Origin: Actinomadura spongiicola
GTDB taxonomy: Bacteria; Actinomycetota; Actinomycetes; Streptosporangiales; Streptosporangiaceae
Length of the DNA stretch: 64,000 nucleotides
Assembly (NCBI RefSeq): GCF_003432485.1
Contig: NZ_QVNQ01000006.1
Coordinates: 1 to 64,000, forward strand
Reading direction: 5' to 3'
In this document: piece by piece, positions 33,099 to 41,290 of the stretch
Numbering within the stretch: the first letter of the stretch is position 1
Layout: each line of letters opens with the position of its first letter
Program-made: the position numbers and the translations under genes
The notes under the pieces: model-generated
The model's database searches: none
The model's input: only the letters and a program-made list of their open reading frames with translations
Told to the model about the DNA's origin: nothing

Positions 33099-34183
33099 CG
33101 GTCAAGGCCCCCGGGGCCGGGCGGCGCCACCAGGCCCCCGGGCCGCCGACGGTCCGGCGCGTCGCCCTGCCCGGCCTGGTCGGCGGCCTGGCGGCGATCC
33201 TGGCCCTGTCGATGATCGCCGCCGTCGGGCTGGGCCCGGTGTCCATCCCCTTCGGCGACGTCGCCCAGATGATCGGCCACCGCTACCTGCCCGGCGTGGT
33301 GGACACGGCCCCCACCGGACCGCGGTCGGTGATCGTGCTGGACATCCGGCTACCGCGGGTGCTGCTCGGCGCCGCCGTGGGCGCCGGGCTGGCCGCCGTG
33401 GGCACGGTGCTCCAGGCGGTACTGCGCAACCCGCTCGCCGACCCGTACCTCATCGGCGCCAGCTCCGGAGCGTCCTTCGGCGCGGTCCTGGTCATCATCG
33501 TCGGGTTCAGCCCGTTCGGCACGTTCTCCCTGCCGCTGGCCGCGTTCCTCGGCGCGATGGCGACGTTCTCCCTGGTCATGCTGCTGGCCGGCGGGCGGGG
33601 GCTGCTCGCGCCGACCCGGCTCATCCTGGCCGGGGTCGCGGTCGCCGCGTTCACCGAGGCCATCACCCACTATCTGGTGCTGACCTCCCCGGACAAGGAG
33701 GTCCGCTCGGCGATGTTCTGGATGCTCGGCGGGCTCGGCGGCACCCAGTGGCGTGACATCGGCGTACCGATCGCCGTCGTCGTCGTCGGCACCCTATGGT
33801 TCTGGACGCAGAGCGGACGGCTCAACGCGCTCGTCCTCGGCGAGGAGGGCGCCACCAGTCTCGGCCTGGAGGTCGACCGCGTCCGGCGACGCCTGATCGT
33901 CGGCTGCGCGCTGGTCATCGGCGCGGTCGTCGCCGTCAGCGGCGGCATCGCGTTCGTCGCCCTGATGGTCCCGCACGCCGTCCGGCTGGTGGTCGGCGGC
34001 GACAACCGGCGCGTCCTGCCGCTGGCCGCCCTGACCGGCGCGATCCTGCTGGTCTGGGTGGACGTCGGCGCCCGCATGCTCAACAGGCCCGACGAGATCC
34101 CGATCGGTGTGATCACGGCGGTGCTCGGCGCGCCGTTCTTTCTCGTCCTGCTGCGCCGCGCGGACCGGCGGAGGTGGCAGTGA
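33095..34183 (+). CDS. FecCD-family ABC permease
   Basis: 362 residues, GTG start overlapping the lipoprotein stop by 4 nt. About 10 transmembrane helices typical of BtuC/FecCD. Signature regions: DIRLPRVLLGAAVGAGLAAV (with GTVLQAVLRNPLADPYLIG) and FVALMVPHAVRLVVGGDNRR near the coupling helix. Imports siderophores, haem, cobalamin or similar chelates. Part of a complete three-gene importer placed directly behind the RiPP enzymes. Confidence 0.95.
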   Translation: MTVKAPGAGRRHQAPGPPTVRRVALPGLVGGLAAILALSMIAAVGLGPVSIPFGDVAQMIGHRYLPGVVDTAPTGPRSVIVLDIRLPRVLLGAAVGAGLAAVGTVLQAVLRNPLADPYLIGASSGASFGAVLVIIVGFSPFGTFSLPLAAFLGAMATFSLVMLLAGGRGLLAPTRLILAGVAVAAFTEAITHYLVLTSPDKEVRSAMFWMLGGLGGTQWRDIGVPIAVVVVGTLWFWTQSGRLNALVLGEEGATSLGLEVDRVRRRLIVGCALVIGAVVAVSGGIAFVALMVPHAVRLVVGGDNRRVLPLAALTGAILLVWVDVGARMLNRPDEIPIGVITAVLGAPFFLVLLRRADRRRWQ

Positions 34184-35007
34184 CCCCCGTGTCCGTGGAG
34201 ATCGACGACCTCGCCTGGGCGCCCGCCCGGCTGTCGGACATCACCCTGCACGTGCCGCCCGGCCAGATCGTCGGGCTCCTCGGCCCCAACGGCAGCGGCA
34301 AGTCCAGCCTGCTGCGCTGCGTGTACCGGAGCCTGCGGCCCGACACCGGCACCGTCCGCGTCGACGGCGCCGACGTGTGGCGCACCCCCGCCCGCGCGGT
34401 CGCCCGCAAGGTGGCCGTCCTCACCCAGGACGCCCCCGCCGACCTGGAGAACTCCGTCGAGCAGATCGTCGCCCTCGGGCGCATCCCCCACCAGGGGCCG
34501 CTCGGTGGGCTGTCGGTCGCCGAACGCGTCCTCATCGCCGACGCCATGCGCCGCTGCGACATCGCCGACCTCGCGCACCGCTCCATGGCCACCCTGTCCG
34601 GCGGGGAACGCCAGCGCGTCCAGCTCGCCCGAGCCCTGGTACAGGAGCCTCGGCTGCTCATCCTGGACGAACCCACCAACCACCTCGACCTCCACCACCA
34701 GGTCGAACTGCTCCGGCTGCTGCGAAGCCTCGGCGTCACCGCTCTCATCGCCCTGCACGACCTGCAACTGGCCGCCGCGGCCTGCCACCGCCTGGTCGTG
34801 CTTGACCAGGGTCGCGTCGTCGCCGACGGCGCCCCCGCCGACGTGGTCACCGCCGATCTGCTCCGCACCGTCTACCAGGTGGACGCCGACATCACCCTGG
34901 GCCCCGACGGCCTGCCCCGGATCGCCGTCCACCTGTACGACCCGTCCACCGCACCGGTCACCGCACCGGTCACCGAGGGGCACGACCCCGTGGGCACCGA
35001 GGGATGA
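34180..35007 (+). CDS. ABC ATPase of the metallophore importer
   Basis: 275 residues from GTG 34180 (GTG 34191 is out of frame). Walker A GPNGSGKSS, Q-loop TQDAPADLENS, signature LSGGERQRVQLARAL, Walker B LLILDEPTNHLDL and H-loop IALHDL. FepC/BtuD type. Overlaps the permease stop by 4 nt. The C-terminal tail has a short repeat (TAPVTAPVT). Completes the import system predicted to bring back the metal-loaded peptide. Confidence 0.95.
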   Translation: MTPVSVEIDDLAWAPARLSDITLHVPPGQIVGLLGPNGSGKSSLLRCVYRSLRPDTGTVRVDGADVWRTPARAVARKVAVLTQDAPADLENSVEQIVALGRIPHQGPLGGLSVAERVLIADAMRRCDIADLAHRSMATLSGGERQRVQLARALVQEPRLLILDEPTNHLDLHHQVELLRLLRSLGVTALIALHDLQLAAAACHRLVVLDQGRVVADGAPADVVTADLLRTVYQVDADITLGPDGLPRIAVHLYDPSTAPVTAPVTEGHDPVGTEG

Positions 35008-35014
35008 GGGAGAG

Positions 35015-35086
35015 ATGACCGGGACCGCCGGAGCGGTCGGGAATGGTCGGAGTGCCGGTGTCGCCCGCCTGCCTCTGGAACGATGA
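35015..35086 (+). CDS. Possible 23-residue leader peptide coupled to the DUF318 permease
   Basis: ATG 35015 follows GAGGGAGAG at good spacing; 23 codons later the TGA overlaps ATG 35083 of the permease as ATGA. The permease itself lacks a clear ribosome binding site, so translation of this short frame may deliver ribosomes. The product is Gly/Ala/Arg-rich and probably has no function as a peptide. Confidence 0.4.
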   Translation: MTGTAGAVGNGRSAGVARLPLER

Positions 35087-36120
35087 CGGGCATGAGCGAC
35101 CGCGCCGGCCTCCGGGTGGCCGAGGACGATCTTCTTCCGCCGCCGGACTGGGGACGCCGCGGAGCCGCCGCGCCCGGGGTCCGTGCGGTGTGGGTGTTCG
35201 GGTTGCTCGCCGCGGTGCTGGTGGCCGGACGGATCTGGGTCGCCCCGGAACTCGGCGCACGCGAACTGGACGCGTGGGCGACCATCTTCGTGGCGGTGTG
35301 CGTGCAGGCGCTGCCGTTCCTGGTGTTCGGGGTGGCGCTGTCTGCGGCGATCACCGCGTTCGTCCCGGCGTCGGTGTGGCGGCGGGTGCTGCCGCGGCGG
35401 CCGGGCGTCGCGGTGCCGGTCGCGGGGGCCATGGGGGCGGTCCTGCCGGGCTGCGAGTGCGCGTCGGTGCCGGTGGCGGGCGGGCTGATGGCGCGCGGGG
35501 TGGCCCCGGCCGCCGCGCTGACCTTCCTGCTCGCCGCCCCCGCGATCAACCCGGTCGTGCTGGTCGCCACCGCCGTCGCGTTTCCGGGGAACCCGGAGAT
35601 GGTCGTCGGCCGGTTCGCCGCGTCGTTGCTGGTGGCGGTGCTGGCCGGGTGGGCGTGGCTGCTGCTCGGGAAGGGCGAATGGCTCAGGATCCCGTCCCGG
35701 CCGCACGCCGAGGGCACGGCCGGTCGCCTGGAGGCGTTCCGTCAGGACATGCGGCACGACGTCCTGCACGCCGGAGGCTTCCTGGTGGTCGGCGCCGCCG
35801 GGGCCGCCACCATCAACGTCGTCGTGCCCGCGGGCTGGGTGGACGCCGCGGCGGGAAGCCCGTGGCTGTCGGTGCTGCTGCTGGCGCTGCTGGCGGTGCT
35901 GATGTCCATCTGCTCGGAGGCCGACGCCTTCGTCGCGGCCAGCCTGACGCAGTTCTCGACGACGGCCCGGCTGGCGTTCCTGGTCGTGGGGCCGATGGTG
36001 GACCTGAAGTTGATCGCCCTCCAGACGGGCTTCTTCGGTCGCCGGTTCGCCGTCCGTTTCGTTCCGCTGACCTTCTGTCTCGCGGTCGGGGTCAGCGTGG
36101 CCGTGGGAGGTCTGCTGTGA
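35083..36120 (+). CDS. DUF318/UPF0718-type permease (SO_0444-like, putative Cu/Zn efflux)
   Basis: 345 residues, about 8-9 transmembrane helices, start ATG 35083 (ATG 35092 also possible). The family core is visible as GCECASVPVAGGLMARG, with Cys-Glu-Cys in a membrane segment, AAPAINPVVLVATAVAFPG, and CSEADAFVAASLTQF in the second half. Members have been annotated as permeases of arsenite or divalent metals. In actinobacteria this gene is regularly paired with a TIGR03943 gene and often lies near Zur-controlled zinc genes, which fits the upstream box. GTG overlap with the next gene. Confidence 0.85.
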   Translation: MTGMSDRAGLRVAEDDLLPPPDWGRRGAAAPGVRAVWVFGLLAAVLVAGRIWVAPELGARELDAWATIFVAVCVQALPFLVFGVALSAAITAFVPASVWRRVLPRRPGVAVPVAGAMGAVLPGCECASVPVAGGLMARGVAPAAALTFLLAAPAINPVVLVATAVAFPGNPEMVVGRFAASLLVAVLAGWAWLLLGKGEWLRIPSRPHAEGTAGRLEAFRQDMRHDVLHAGGFLVVGAAGAATINVVVPAGWVDAAAGSPWLSVLLLALLAVLMSICSEADAFVAASLTQFSTTARLAFLVVGPMVDLKLIALQTGFFGRRFAVRFVPLTFCLAVGVSVAVGGLL

Positions 36121-36835
36121 GCAGGGCCGCGCAGAACATGCTGCTGATCATGGTCGCCGCGGCGATGCTGTGGATCACGCTGGGCAGCGGCGAGTACGTC
36201 AACTACGTCCGGCCCGGGTTCCGGTTCCTGCTGGTGCCCGCGGCGTCGGCGCTGCTGGTCCTGGGCGCCGCCGGTCTGCGCCGCGAGTGGCGGCACACCG
36301 CTCCGGCCGACCACGGGCACGATCACTCGCGGGGGCCGCGGGCGGCCTGGCTGCTGTGCCTGCCGATCCTGGCCGTCTTCCTGGTCGCCCCGCCCGCGCT
36401 CGGCTCGTTCACCGTCAGCCGCGACACCGGCCGCGCGGCGCCGCCACCCGTCCGTCCGGACGAAGGGTTCGAGAGGCTGCCCACGAGCGGGGCGCCGATC
36501 TCCATGACCATGCAAGAGTTCCTCGGCCGCGCGTGGGAGGCGCAGAACCGCGACCCCTCCGCGCTCGCGGGCGTGCCGGTGCGGCTGACCGGCTTCGTGG
36601 CCCCGGCCCGGCAGGGCGGCTGGCATGTCACCCGACTCAGATCGCGTGCTGTGCGGGGGACGCCGTGCCGTTCCCGGTGCGCGTGCGCGGTCTCCCGCGT
36701 CCCCCGGAGGACGCGTGGGTCGAGGTCGTCGGCGTCTGGAGGCCCCAGAAGCCCGGCACGAAGGGCACGGTCGTGCCGGAACTGAGCGGCCGCTCCCTCC
36801 AGCGGATCAAGAAGCCCAAGAACCCCTACGAGTGA
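36117..36835 (+). pseudogene. TIGR03943 family protein, single-base frameshift near base 36637
   Basis: GTG 36117 overlaps the permease stop. The first frame gives two N-terminal transmembrane helices, a His-rich cytoplasmic loop (DHGHDHS), a third helix and an extracellular domain to GGWHVTRL. The family's conserved block (QIACCAGDAVPFPVRV, followed by WVEVVGVWRP) is in the +2 frame and ends at 36835. Adding one base between 36637 and 36638 joins the frames and restores R-L-Q-I-A-C-C. Either a real recent mutation or a sequencing error. TIGR03943 proteins partner with the DUF318 permease; the CC motif and His loop suggest metal binding. Confidence 0.8.
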
Positions 36836-36856
36836 AGGGCTTCCTTAAACGCACGT

Positions 36857-36890
36857 ATCGCTCCCTATATGGGGTAGCTTAGGGAGCGAT
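36857..36890. promoter_or_regulatory. 11-bp perfect inverted repeat overlapping the HTH gene's start codon
   Basis: ATCGCTCCCTA (36857-36867) and TAGGGAGCGAT (36880-36890) are exact reverse complements around a 12-nt AT-richer spacer. The right arm contains the first two bases of the ATG at 36889, and a TATGGGGTAGCTT stretch between arms could hold a -10 element, so the transcript may be leaderless. This looks like an autoregulatory operator. Confidence 0.7.
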
Positions 36891-37332
36891 GGGGGATAAA
36901 CTGTACTCGGTCGAGGAGGTCGCCGACCTCCTGGGCCTGCATGTCCGCACCGTGCGGGGTTACATCCACGCCGGACGTCTGCGCGCGGTGCGGATCGGTA
37001 AGCAGTACCGGATCGCCGCCGCCGACCTAGAGGCTCTGATCGGGCGCCCCGGGGTCGGCGGCGGCGGCGCGTCGGTCGAGGTGTCGAGCATCGTGCAGGT
37101 CGAAGGGGTCGACCGGATCGCGGCCGACCGGCTCGGCACGCTCGTGCTCGCCGGGGTGAACACCGGTGGGGACTCGGATCGGCAGTTGCGGGTGCAGGTC
37201 GTCCATGACGTGGAACGGAGCCGGATGAAATTCGTGATTCTGGGCGGTGCCGCCGACACCGCCGACCTACTGCGGCTGCTCGACGATGTGCTCACCGGGG
37301 ACGTGCTCGCCCGGGAGGACGACGGTGGCTGA
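36889..37332 (+). CDS. Excisionase/MerR-type HTH regulator
   Basis: 147 residues. Residues 1-52 form a winged helix: LYSVEEVADLLGLHVRTVRG (HTH), AGRLRAVRIGKQYRI (wing). After a Gly-rich linker (GVGGGGA) a ~90-residue alpha/beta domain follows (SSIVQVEGVDRIAADRLGTL...MKFVILGGAADTADLL), probably a sensor or dimerisation domain. Overlaps the DUF4180 gene by 8 nt; the pairing recurs across actinobacteria. It likely binds the inverted repeat at its own start. Confidence 0.85.
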   Translation: MGDKLYSVEEVADLLGLHVRTVRGYIHAGRLRAVRIGKQYRIAAADLEALIGRPGVGGGGASVEVSSIVQVEGVDRIAADRLGTLVLAGVNTGGDSDRQLRVQVVHDVERSRMKFVILGGAADTADLLRLLDDVLTGDVLAREDDGG

Positions 37333-37687
37333 CGAGATGCGCGAACTGGGCGGCACCCAGGTGCTGGTGTGCGACCCGGACGGCCCGCCGGTGGCCACCG
37401 TGGACGATGCCCTGGACCTGATCGGCGCGGTGTTCCTCGGCGCGGAGGTGGTGGCCGTGCCCGCGAGCCGGTTCGACGAGCGCTTCTTCCAACTCGGCAC
37501 CCGGTTCGCCGGGGAGGTCATGCAGAAGTTCGTCAACTACCGGCTGCGGCTGGCGATCGTCGGCGACATCACCCGGCACGTCGAGACGAGTTCGGCCTTG
37601 CGCGCGCTCGTCCAGGAGTCGAACGGCGCCGGGCACGTGTGGTTCGTGCCCGACCTGGAAGCACTGACCGCACGACTGCGCGGGTAG
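37325..37687 (+). CDS. DUF4180 domain protein
   Basis: 120 residues from GTG 37325, overlapping the HTH gene. The whole length fits DUF4180: VDDALDLIGAVFLGAEVVAVP, RFDERFFQLGTRFAGEVMQKF and VNYRLRLAIVGDI, then the alpha/beta end GHVWFVPDLEAL. Small cytosolic protein of unknown function, often paired with HTH regulators. It may be an effector or co-regulator controlled by the upstream HTH protein. Confidence 0.85.
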   Translation: MADEMRELGGTQVLVCDPDGPPVATVDDALDLIGAVFLGAEVVAVPASRFDERFFQLGTRFAGEVMQKFVNYRLRLAIVGDITRHVETSSALRALVQESNGAGHVWFVPDLEALTARLRG

Positions 37688-37711
37688 CGGTCTCCCCGAG
37701 GAGCGCGACGG

Positions 37712-38653
37712 TCAGCGCAGGTAGTGGTGGCTGCGGTCGAGCAGTCCCCGGGCCTTGAGCTCCGCGCGCAGCGGGATGGCGTCGTCCCACACCCCCGACT
37801 CCAACGTGAAGCCGAAGTGGCTGGCGGCCTCGTCGGCGTCGCCCAGCAGTTGGCGGCGCAGCGGACTCATCTGCCGCCACCAGTCGCCGTGGCGGTTGAT
37901 CGCCACGTCGTCGCGCCAGCGGATCCAGCGGTAGGTGTAGCAGAGGAACACCATCTTGCGGGTGACGGCCGACAGGTTGGGCGAGCGGGAGTGCCACAGC
38001 CGCCGGTCGAACACGAACGCGTCACCCGGCTCGGCGGAGATCTCCACGGTGCCGGGCGGACGGGCGTAATGACCGTCCGGACCCTGCTCGGTGCGCTCCA
38101 GGGTGTTGGAGTACTGGCTGCCCGGCAGGACCAGGGTGCCCCCGCGACCCGGTTCTGACAGGTCGCTGAGCACGTAGGCGACCTTGAGGGAGAACATCGG
38201 CCGGGGTTCCATGTCGAGGTCGGCGTTCTGCCGGTAACCGTCCTGATGCCAGCGCCAGGCGGGCGGCTCGTCCCGGGTGACCGGCGGGTTGACGTCGATG
38301 TGGCTGTGGTGCACGTAGATGTTCCAGCCCAGCTGCCCCCATACGCAGGGGAACGTGGCGGGGAGATCCAGCAGTTCGGTCAACGTCTCGTCACGGAACA
38401 CCGCGCCGAGCACGTGCATGCCGCCGTTCGGGCCGAGGCGTCCGGCCCGCCGCTCGCCCGCGTGCACCCGGTCCACCGCCTGCTCGACGCGGTTCCGCAG
38501 CGGCTCGTCCAGCGCGCCCCGGATCAGCAGGAAGCCCTGCTCGGCGAAGGTGCGGCGGTCGGCGTCGCTGAGACGCGCGTACCGGTCGCCGTACGGACGG
38601 GACGCCTGCTCGGCGGGCGTGACGGTGGGCGGTGAGGGTGTGACCTGGACCAT
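37712..38653 (-). CDS. Phytanoyl-CoA dioxygenase (PhyH) family Fe(II)/2-oxoglutarate oxygenase
   Basis: 313 residues from ATG 38653 (AAGGGA upstream); the in-frame ATG 54 nt earlier has no ribosome binding site. Facial triad: H136-x-D138 in WHQDGY and distal H221 in RRLWHSRSPN, followed by Arg in the conserved V-T-R-K stretch. Substrate is unknown; the group covers small-molecule and lipid hydroxylases in secondary metabolism. It is convergent with the HTH-DUF4180 pair, and could act with the RiPP cluster, but there is no direct link. Confidence 0.85.
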   Translation of the reverse strand: MVQVTPSPPTVTPAEQASRPYGDRYARLSDADRRTFAEQGFLLIRGALDEPLRNRVEQAVDRVHAGERRAGRLGPNGGMHVLGAVFRDETLTELLDLPATFPCVWGQLGWNIYVHHSHIDVNPPVTRDEPPAWRWHQDGYRQNADLDMEPRPMFSLKVAYVLSDLSEPGRGGTLVLPGSQYSNTLERTEQGPDGHYARPPGTVEISAEPGDAFVFDRRLWHSRSPNLSAVTRKMVFLCYTYRWIRWRDDVAINRHGDWWRQMSPLRRQLLGDADEAASHFGFTLESGVWDDAIPLRAELKARGLLDRSHHYLR

Positions 38654-38807
38654 ATCGCTGTCCCTTCGGAGGGCAATCGGAGGGCGATTTCCGGCGGGAG
38701 AAACCAAAGCCGATGATCATGAAGATCCGATGAAGAACTCACGGAGAAGCGATCATGGTCGCGGTGCGGGCGCGGAGCGGATCGGGCGCGAGCGCTACGG
38801 TCGGGGC

Positions 38808-39527
38808 ATGCGCACCGGCTCACGCGTCCTGGTCGCCGAGGACGATCCCAAACAAGCGCGGCTCGTCCAGGTGTACCTGGAACAGGCCGGGCACAGCGTG
38901 ATCGTGGTCGGCGACGGCCGGCGAGCGCTGGAGGAGACCCGTGCCCGCCGCCCCGACCTGCTGGTGCTGGACGTGATGATGCCGAGCGTGGACGGCCTGG
39001 ACGTGTGCCGCGTCCTCCGCGCGGAGTCACAGGTGCCGATTCTGCTGCTGACCGCCCGCTCCCGCGAGGAGGACCTGCTCCTCGGCCTGGACCTCGGCGC
39101 CGACGACTACGTCACCAAGCCGTACAGCCCGCGGGAGTTGACGGCGCGCGTGCGGGCGCTGCTGCGCCGGGCCGGGGCGCTGCCCGGAGCCGGCGCGGGC
39201 CCGGCAGGCGGGGAGGCGGTGCTGCGCGTCGGCGAACTGGAGGTCGACCCGAACCGGTTCGAGGTGCGGGTGGCGGGACGCCGGGTGGAGTTGACCGCCA
39301 AGGAGTTCGGGATCGTGCAGATCCTCGCGGCCGAGCCCGCCCGGGTCTTCACCCGAGCGCAGATCCTCACGCTCGCCTTCGGGTTCGACCACCACGTCCT
39401 GGAGCGGACCGTGGACGCGCACGTGATGAACCTGCGCCGCAAGATCGAGCCGGATCCCGCCGACCCGGTCTACGTGCAGACGGTGTACGGGCGCGGGTAC
39501 CGGATGGGGCCCGGTGCCGCGCGCTAG
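38808..39527 (+). CDS. OmpR-family response regulator
   Basis: 239 residues from ATG 38808. Receiver domain: acidic pair in AEDD, phospho-acceptor D55 in LLVLDVMMP, T/K in LLTARS and YVTKPYSP. OmpR/PhoB winged helix (residues ~140-235) with VELTAKEFGIVQILAAEP, DAHVMNLRRKIEPDP and VYGRGYRMG. Overlaps the sensor gene by 14 nt. The target is not visible; its promoter region is shared with the divergent PhyH gene. Confidence 0.95.
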   Translation: MRTGSRVLVAEDDPKQARLVQVYLEQAGHSVIVVGDGRRALEETRARRPDLLVLDVMMPSVDGLDVCRVLRAESQVPILLLTARSREEDLLLGLDLGADDYVTKPYSPRELTARVRALLRRAGALPGAGAGPAGGEAVLRVGELEVDPNRFEVRVAGRRVELTAKEFGIVQILAAEPARVFTRAQILTLAFGFDHHVLERTVDAHVMNLRRKIEPDPADPVYVQTVYGRGYRMGPGAAR

Positions 39528-41280
39528 GTGGTCGGTTCCCGGACTGCGCCGCTTCCGGGTCCGGGTGTTCGCCCTCATCGTGCTGGTCACGCTGGTCGCG
39601 ACCGGGGCGACCGCGTGGCTGACGGTCCGCGCGACCACCGCGCAGCTCACCGAGTCCGTCGCGGTGGAGAAGCGCACCGCCGATCTGATCAATCAGACCC
39701 TGGTCGACTACGCGACACTGCACGGCACCTGGGAGGGCGTGGACGGCGTGGTCCAGGGCCTGGAGGAACGCACCGGGCAGCGGATCCGGTTGAGCACGCT
39801 CGACGGGATCGTCGTCGCCGACACCGACATCTTGAAGGGGTGGACCGCCCGGGCGCCGTCGACCCGTCCGGCGACGATCCTGGACGCCCGACCGCAACTG
39901 TCGGTCGACCAGGTCATCGTGCGCTTCGGTGCGCCCTCCCCGCGGGCAGGCGCCACGGACTCGGTCGGGTTCCTCGGACTGATCGAGCAGCGGCGCCATG
40001 TGCTGCGCCTGGCCGCCTGCCTGACCCGTGACCGCATCCCGATCAACCGGCGGGTCGTCTACGGCGTTGGCTGGACGGTCGAGGCGTCGGGCGGCGTCAA
40101 CGACGGGACGCTGGAGCGTTGCCACCGGGAGAGCCAGAGCACCGCGACGGAGCGGAAGGCCGACCAGAGGGGTTTCACGGACTGCCTGGCGAGAACCCGG
40201 CCGCCGCCCTACGGGACGTCCGCCCCGAACGGGGATGCGCGCCGACGCTGCACCGAACACGTCTACGCCCGACGGCTGGAGCCGGTGGCGCCGGTCCCGT
40301 TGCAGCTCAAGCTCGGTTTCAGCAACGACCAGGCACGCCGGGTCAGCATCGAGCCGCAGCGGGCCTTGGCCGCGGCCGGGCTGGTGGCCGCGTTGATGAT
40401 CGTGAGCACGGTGCTGCTCAGCCGGCGCATGCTGTCCTCGATCGCCGCGGTGAGCCAGGCCGCGCGGCTGCTGGGCGCCGGCGACCTGTCCGGGCGGGTG
40501 CGGGTCCGCGGCGACGACGAGATCGCCGACCTGGCCGTCGCGTTCAACCGGATGGCCGACTCGCTGCAACGCGGCGAGGAACGGCAACGCCGGATGATCA
40601 ACGACATCGCGCACGAGCTGCGCACGCCGCTGGCCAACATCCGCGGCTATCTGGAGGCCCTGCACGATGGGGTGCTGCCGCCGGACCGCGAGCTGTTCGC
40701 CTCCCTGCACGAGGAGGCGGTGCTGCAACAGCGGTTGATCGACGACCTCCAGGAGTTGGCGTTGGCGGAGTCGGGCGAGCTAATGCTGAACCGCGTCCGG
40801 GTGGACGCCGACGAACTGCTGGAGACCCTGCGGACCGCGCATCGCGCGAACGCCGAGACCGCCGGGGTGGCGCTGGAGGTTCTAACGCCGGATTCGGATC
40901 CGCCGCTGGTCGACGTCGACCCCGACCGGCTGCGCCAGGCCATCGGCAATCTGGTGACGAACGCCGTGCGGGCCGCGTCGCCGGGCGGCTCGGTGACGCT
41001 CGCCGCGCATCCGTCGGACGACCCGCGCGAAGGCGGCACGGTCATCACCGTGACCGACACCGGGCACGGCATCGCGCCGGACGACCTGCCGAACGTCTTC
41101 GACAGGTTCTGGCGCGCCGACAGCGCCCGTGGCCGCGACACCGGCGGGCGCGGGCTCGGCCTGGCCATCGCCCGGGAGATCGTCCTCGCGCACGGCGGGA
41201 CGCTCACCGCCGAGAGCACCCCCGGGACGGGCTCGACCTTCACCATCCGGCTGCCCGCCGCCGGCTCCGGGGAGGGCTGA
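39514..41280 (+). CDS. Sensor histidine kinase (HAMP, HisKA, HATPase_c)
   Basis: 588 residues from GTG 39514. TM1 is ~residues 14-34, then a ~250-residue extracytoplasmic sensor domain with several Cys near its end, TM2 (LAAAGLVAALMIVSTVLL), HAMP (AARLLGAGDLSGRVRV), HisKA with phospho-His in INDIAHELRTPLANIRGY and HATPase (N box IGNLVTNAVRAA, G1 DTGHGIAPDDL, G2 GGRGLGLAIAREI). Sensor domain type not recognised; Cys-flanked loop (about 225-250) may sense redox or metal. Confidence 0.95.
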   Translation: MPRARWSVPGLRRFRVRVFALIVLVTLVATGATAWLTVRATTAQLTESVAVEKRTADLINQTLVDYATLHGTWEGVDGVVQGLEERTGQRIRLSTLDGIVVADTDILKGWTARAPSTRPATILDARPQLSVDQVIVRFGAPSPRAGATDSVGFLGLIEQRRHVLRLAACLTRDRIPINRRVVYGVGWTVEASGGVNDGTLERCHRESQSTATERKADQRGFTDCLARTRPPPYGTSAPNGDARRRCTEHVYARRLEPVAPVPLQLKLGFSNDQARRVSIEPQRALAAAGLVAALMIVSTVLLSRRMLSSIAAVSQAARLLGAGDLSGRVRVRGDDEIADLAVAFNRMADSLQRGEERQRRMINDIAHELRTPLANIRGYLEALHDGVLPPDRELFASLHEEAVLQQRLIDDLQELALAESGELMLNRVRVDADELLETLRTAHRANAETAGVALEVLTPDSDPPLVDVDPDRLRQAIGNLVTNAVRAASPGGSVTLAAHPSDDPREGGTVITVTDTGHGIAPDDLPNVFDRFWRADSARGRDTGGRGLGLAIAREIVLAHGGTLTAESTPGTGSTFTIRLPAAGSGEG

Positions 41281-41290
41281 GCGGGTCCCC

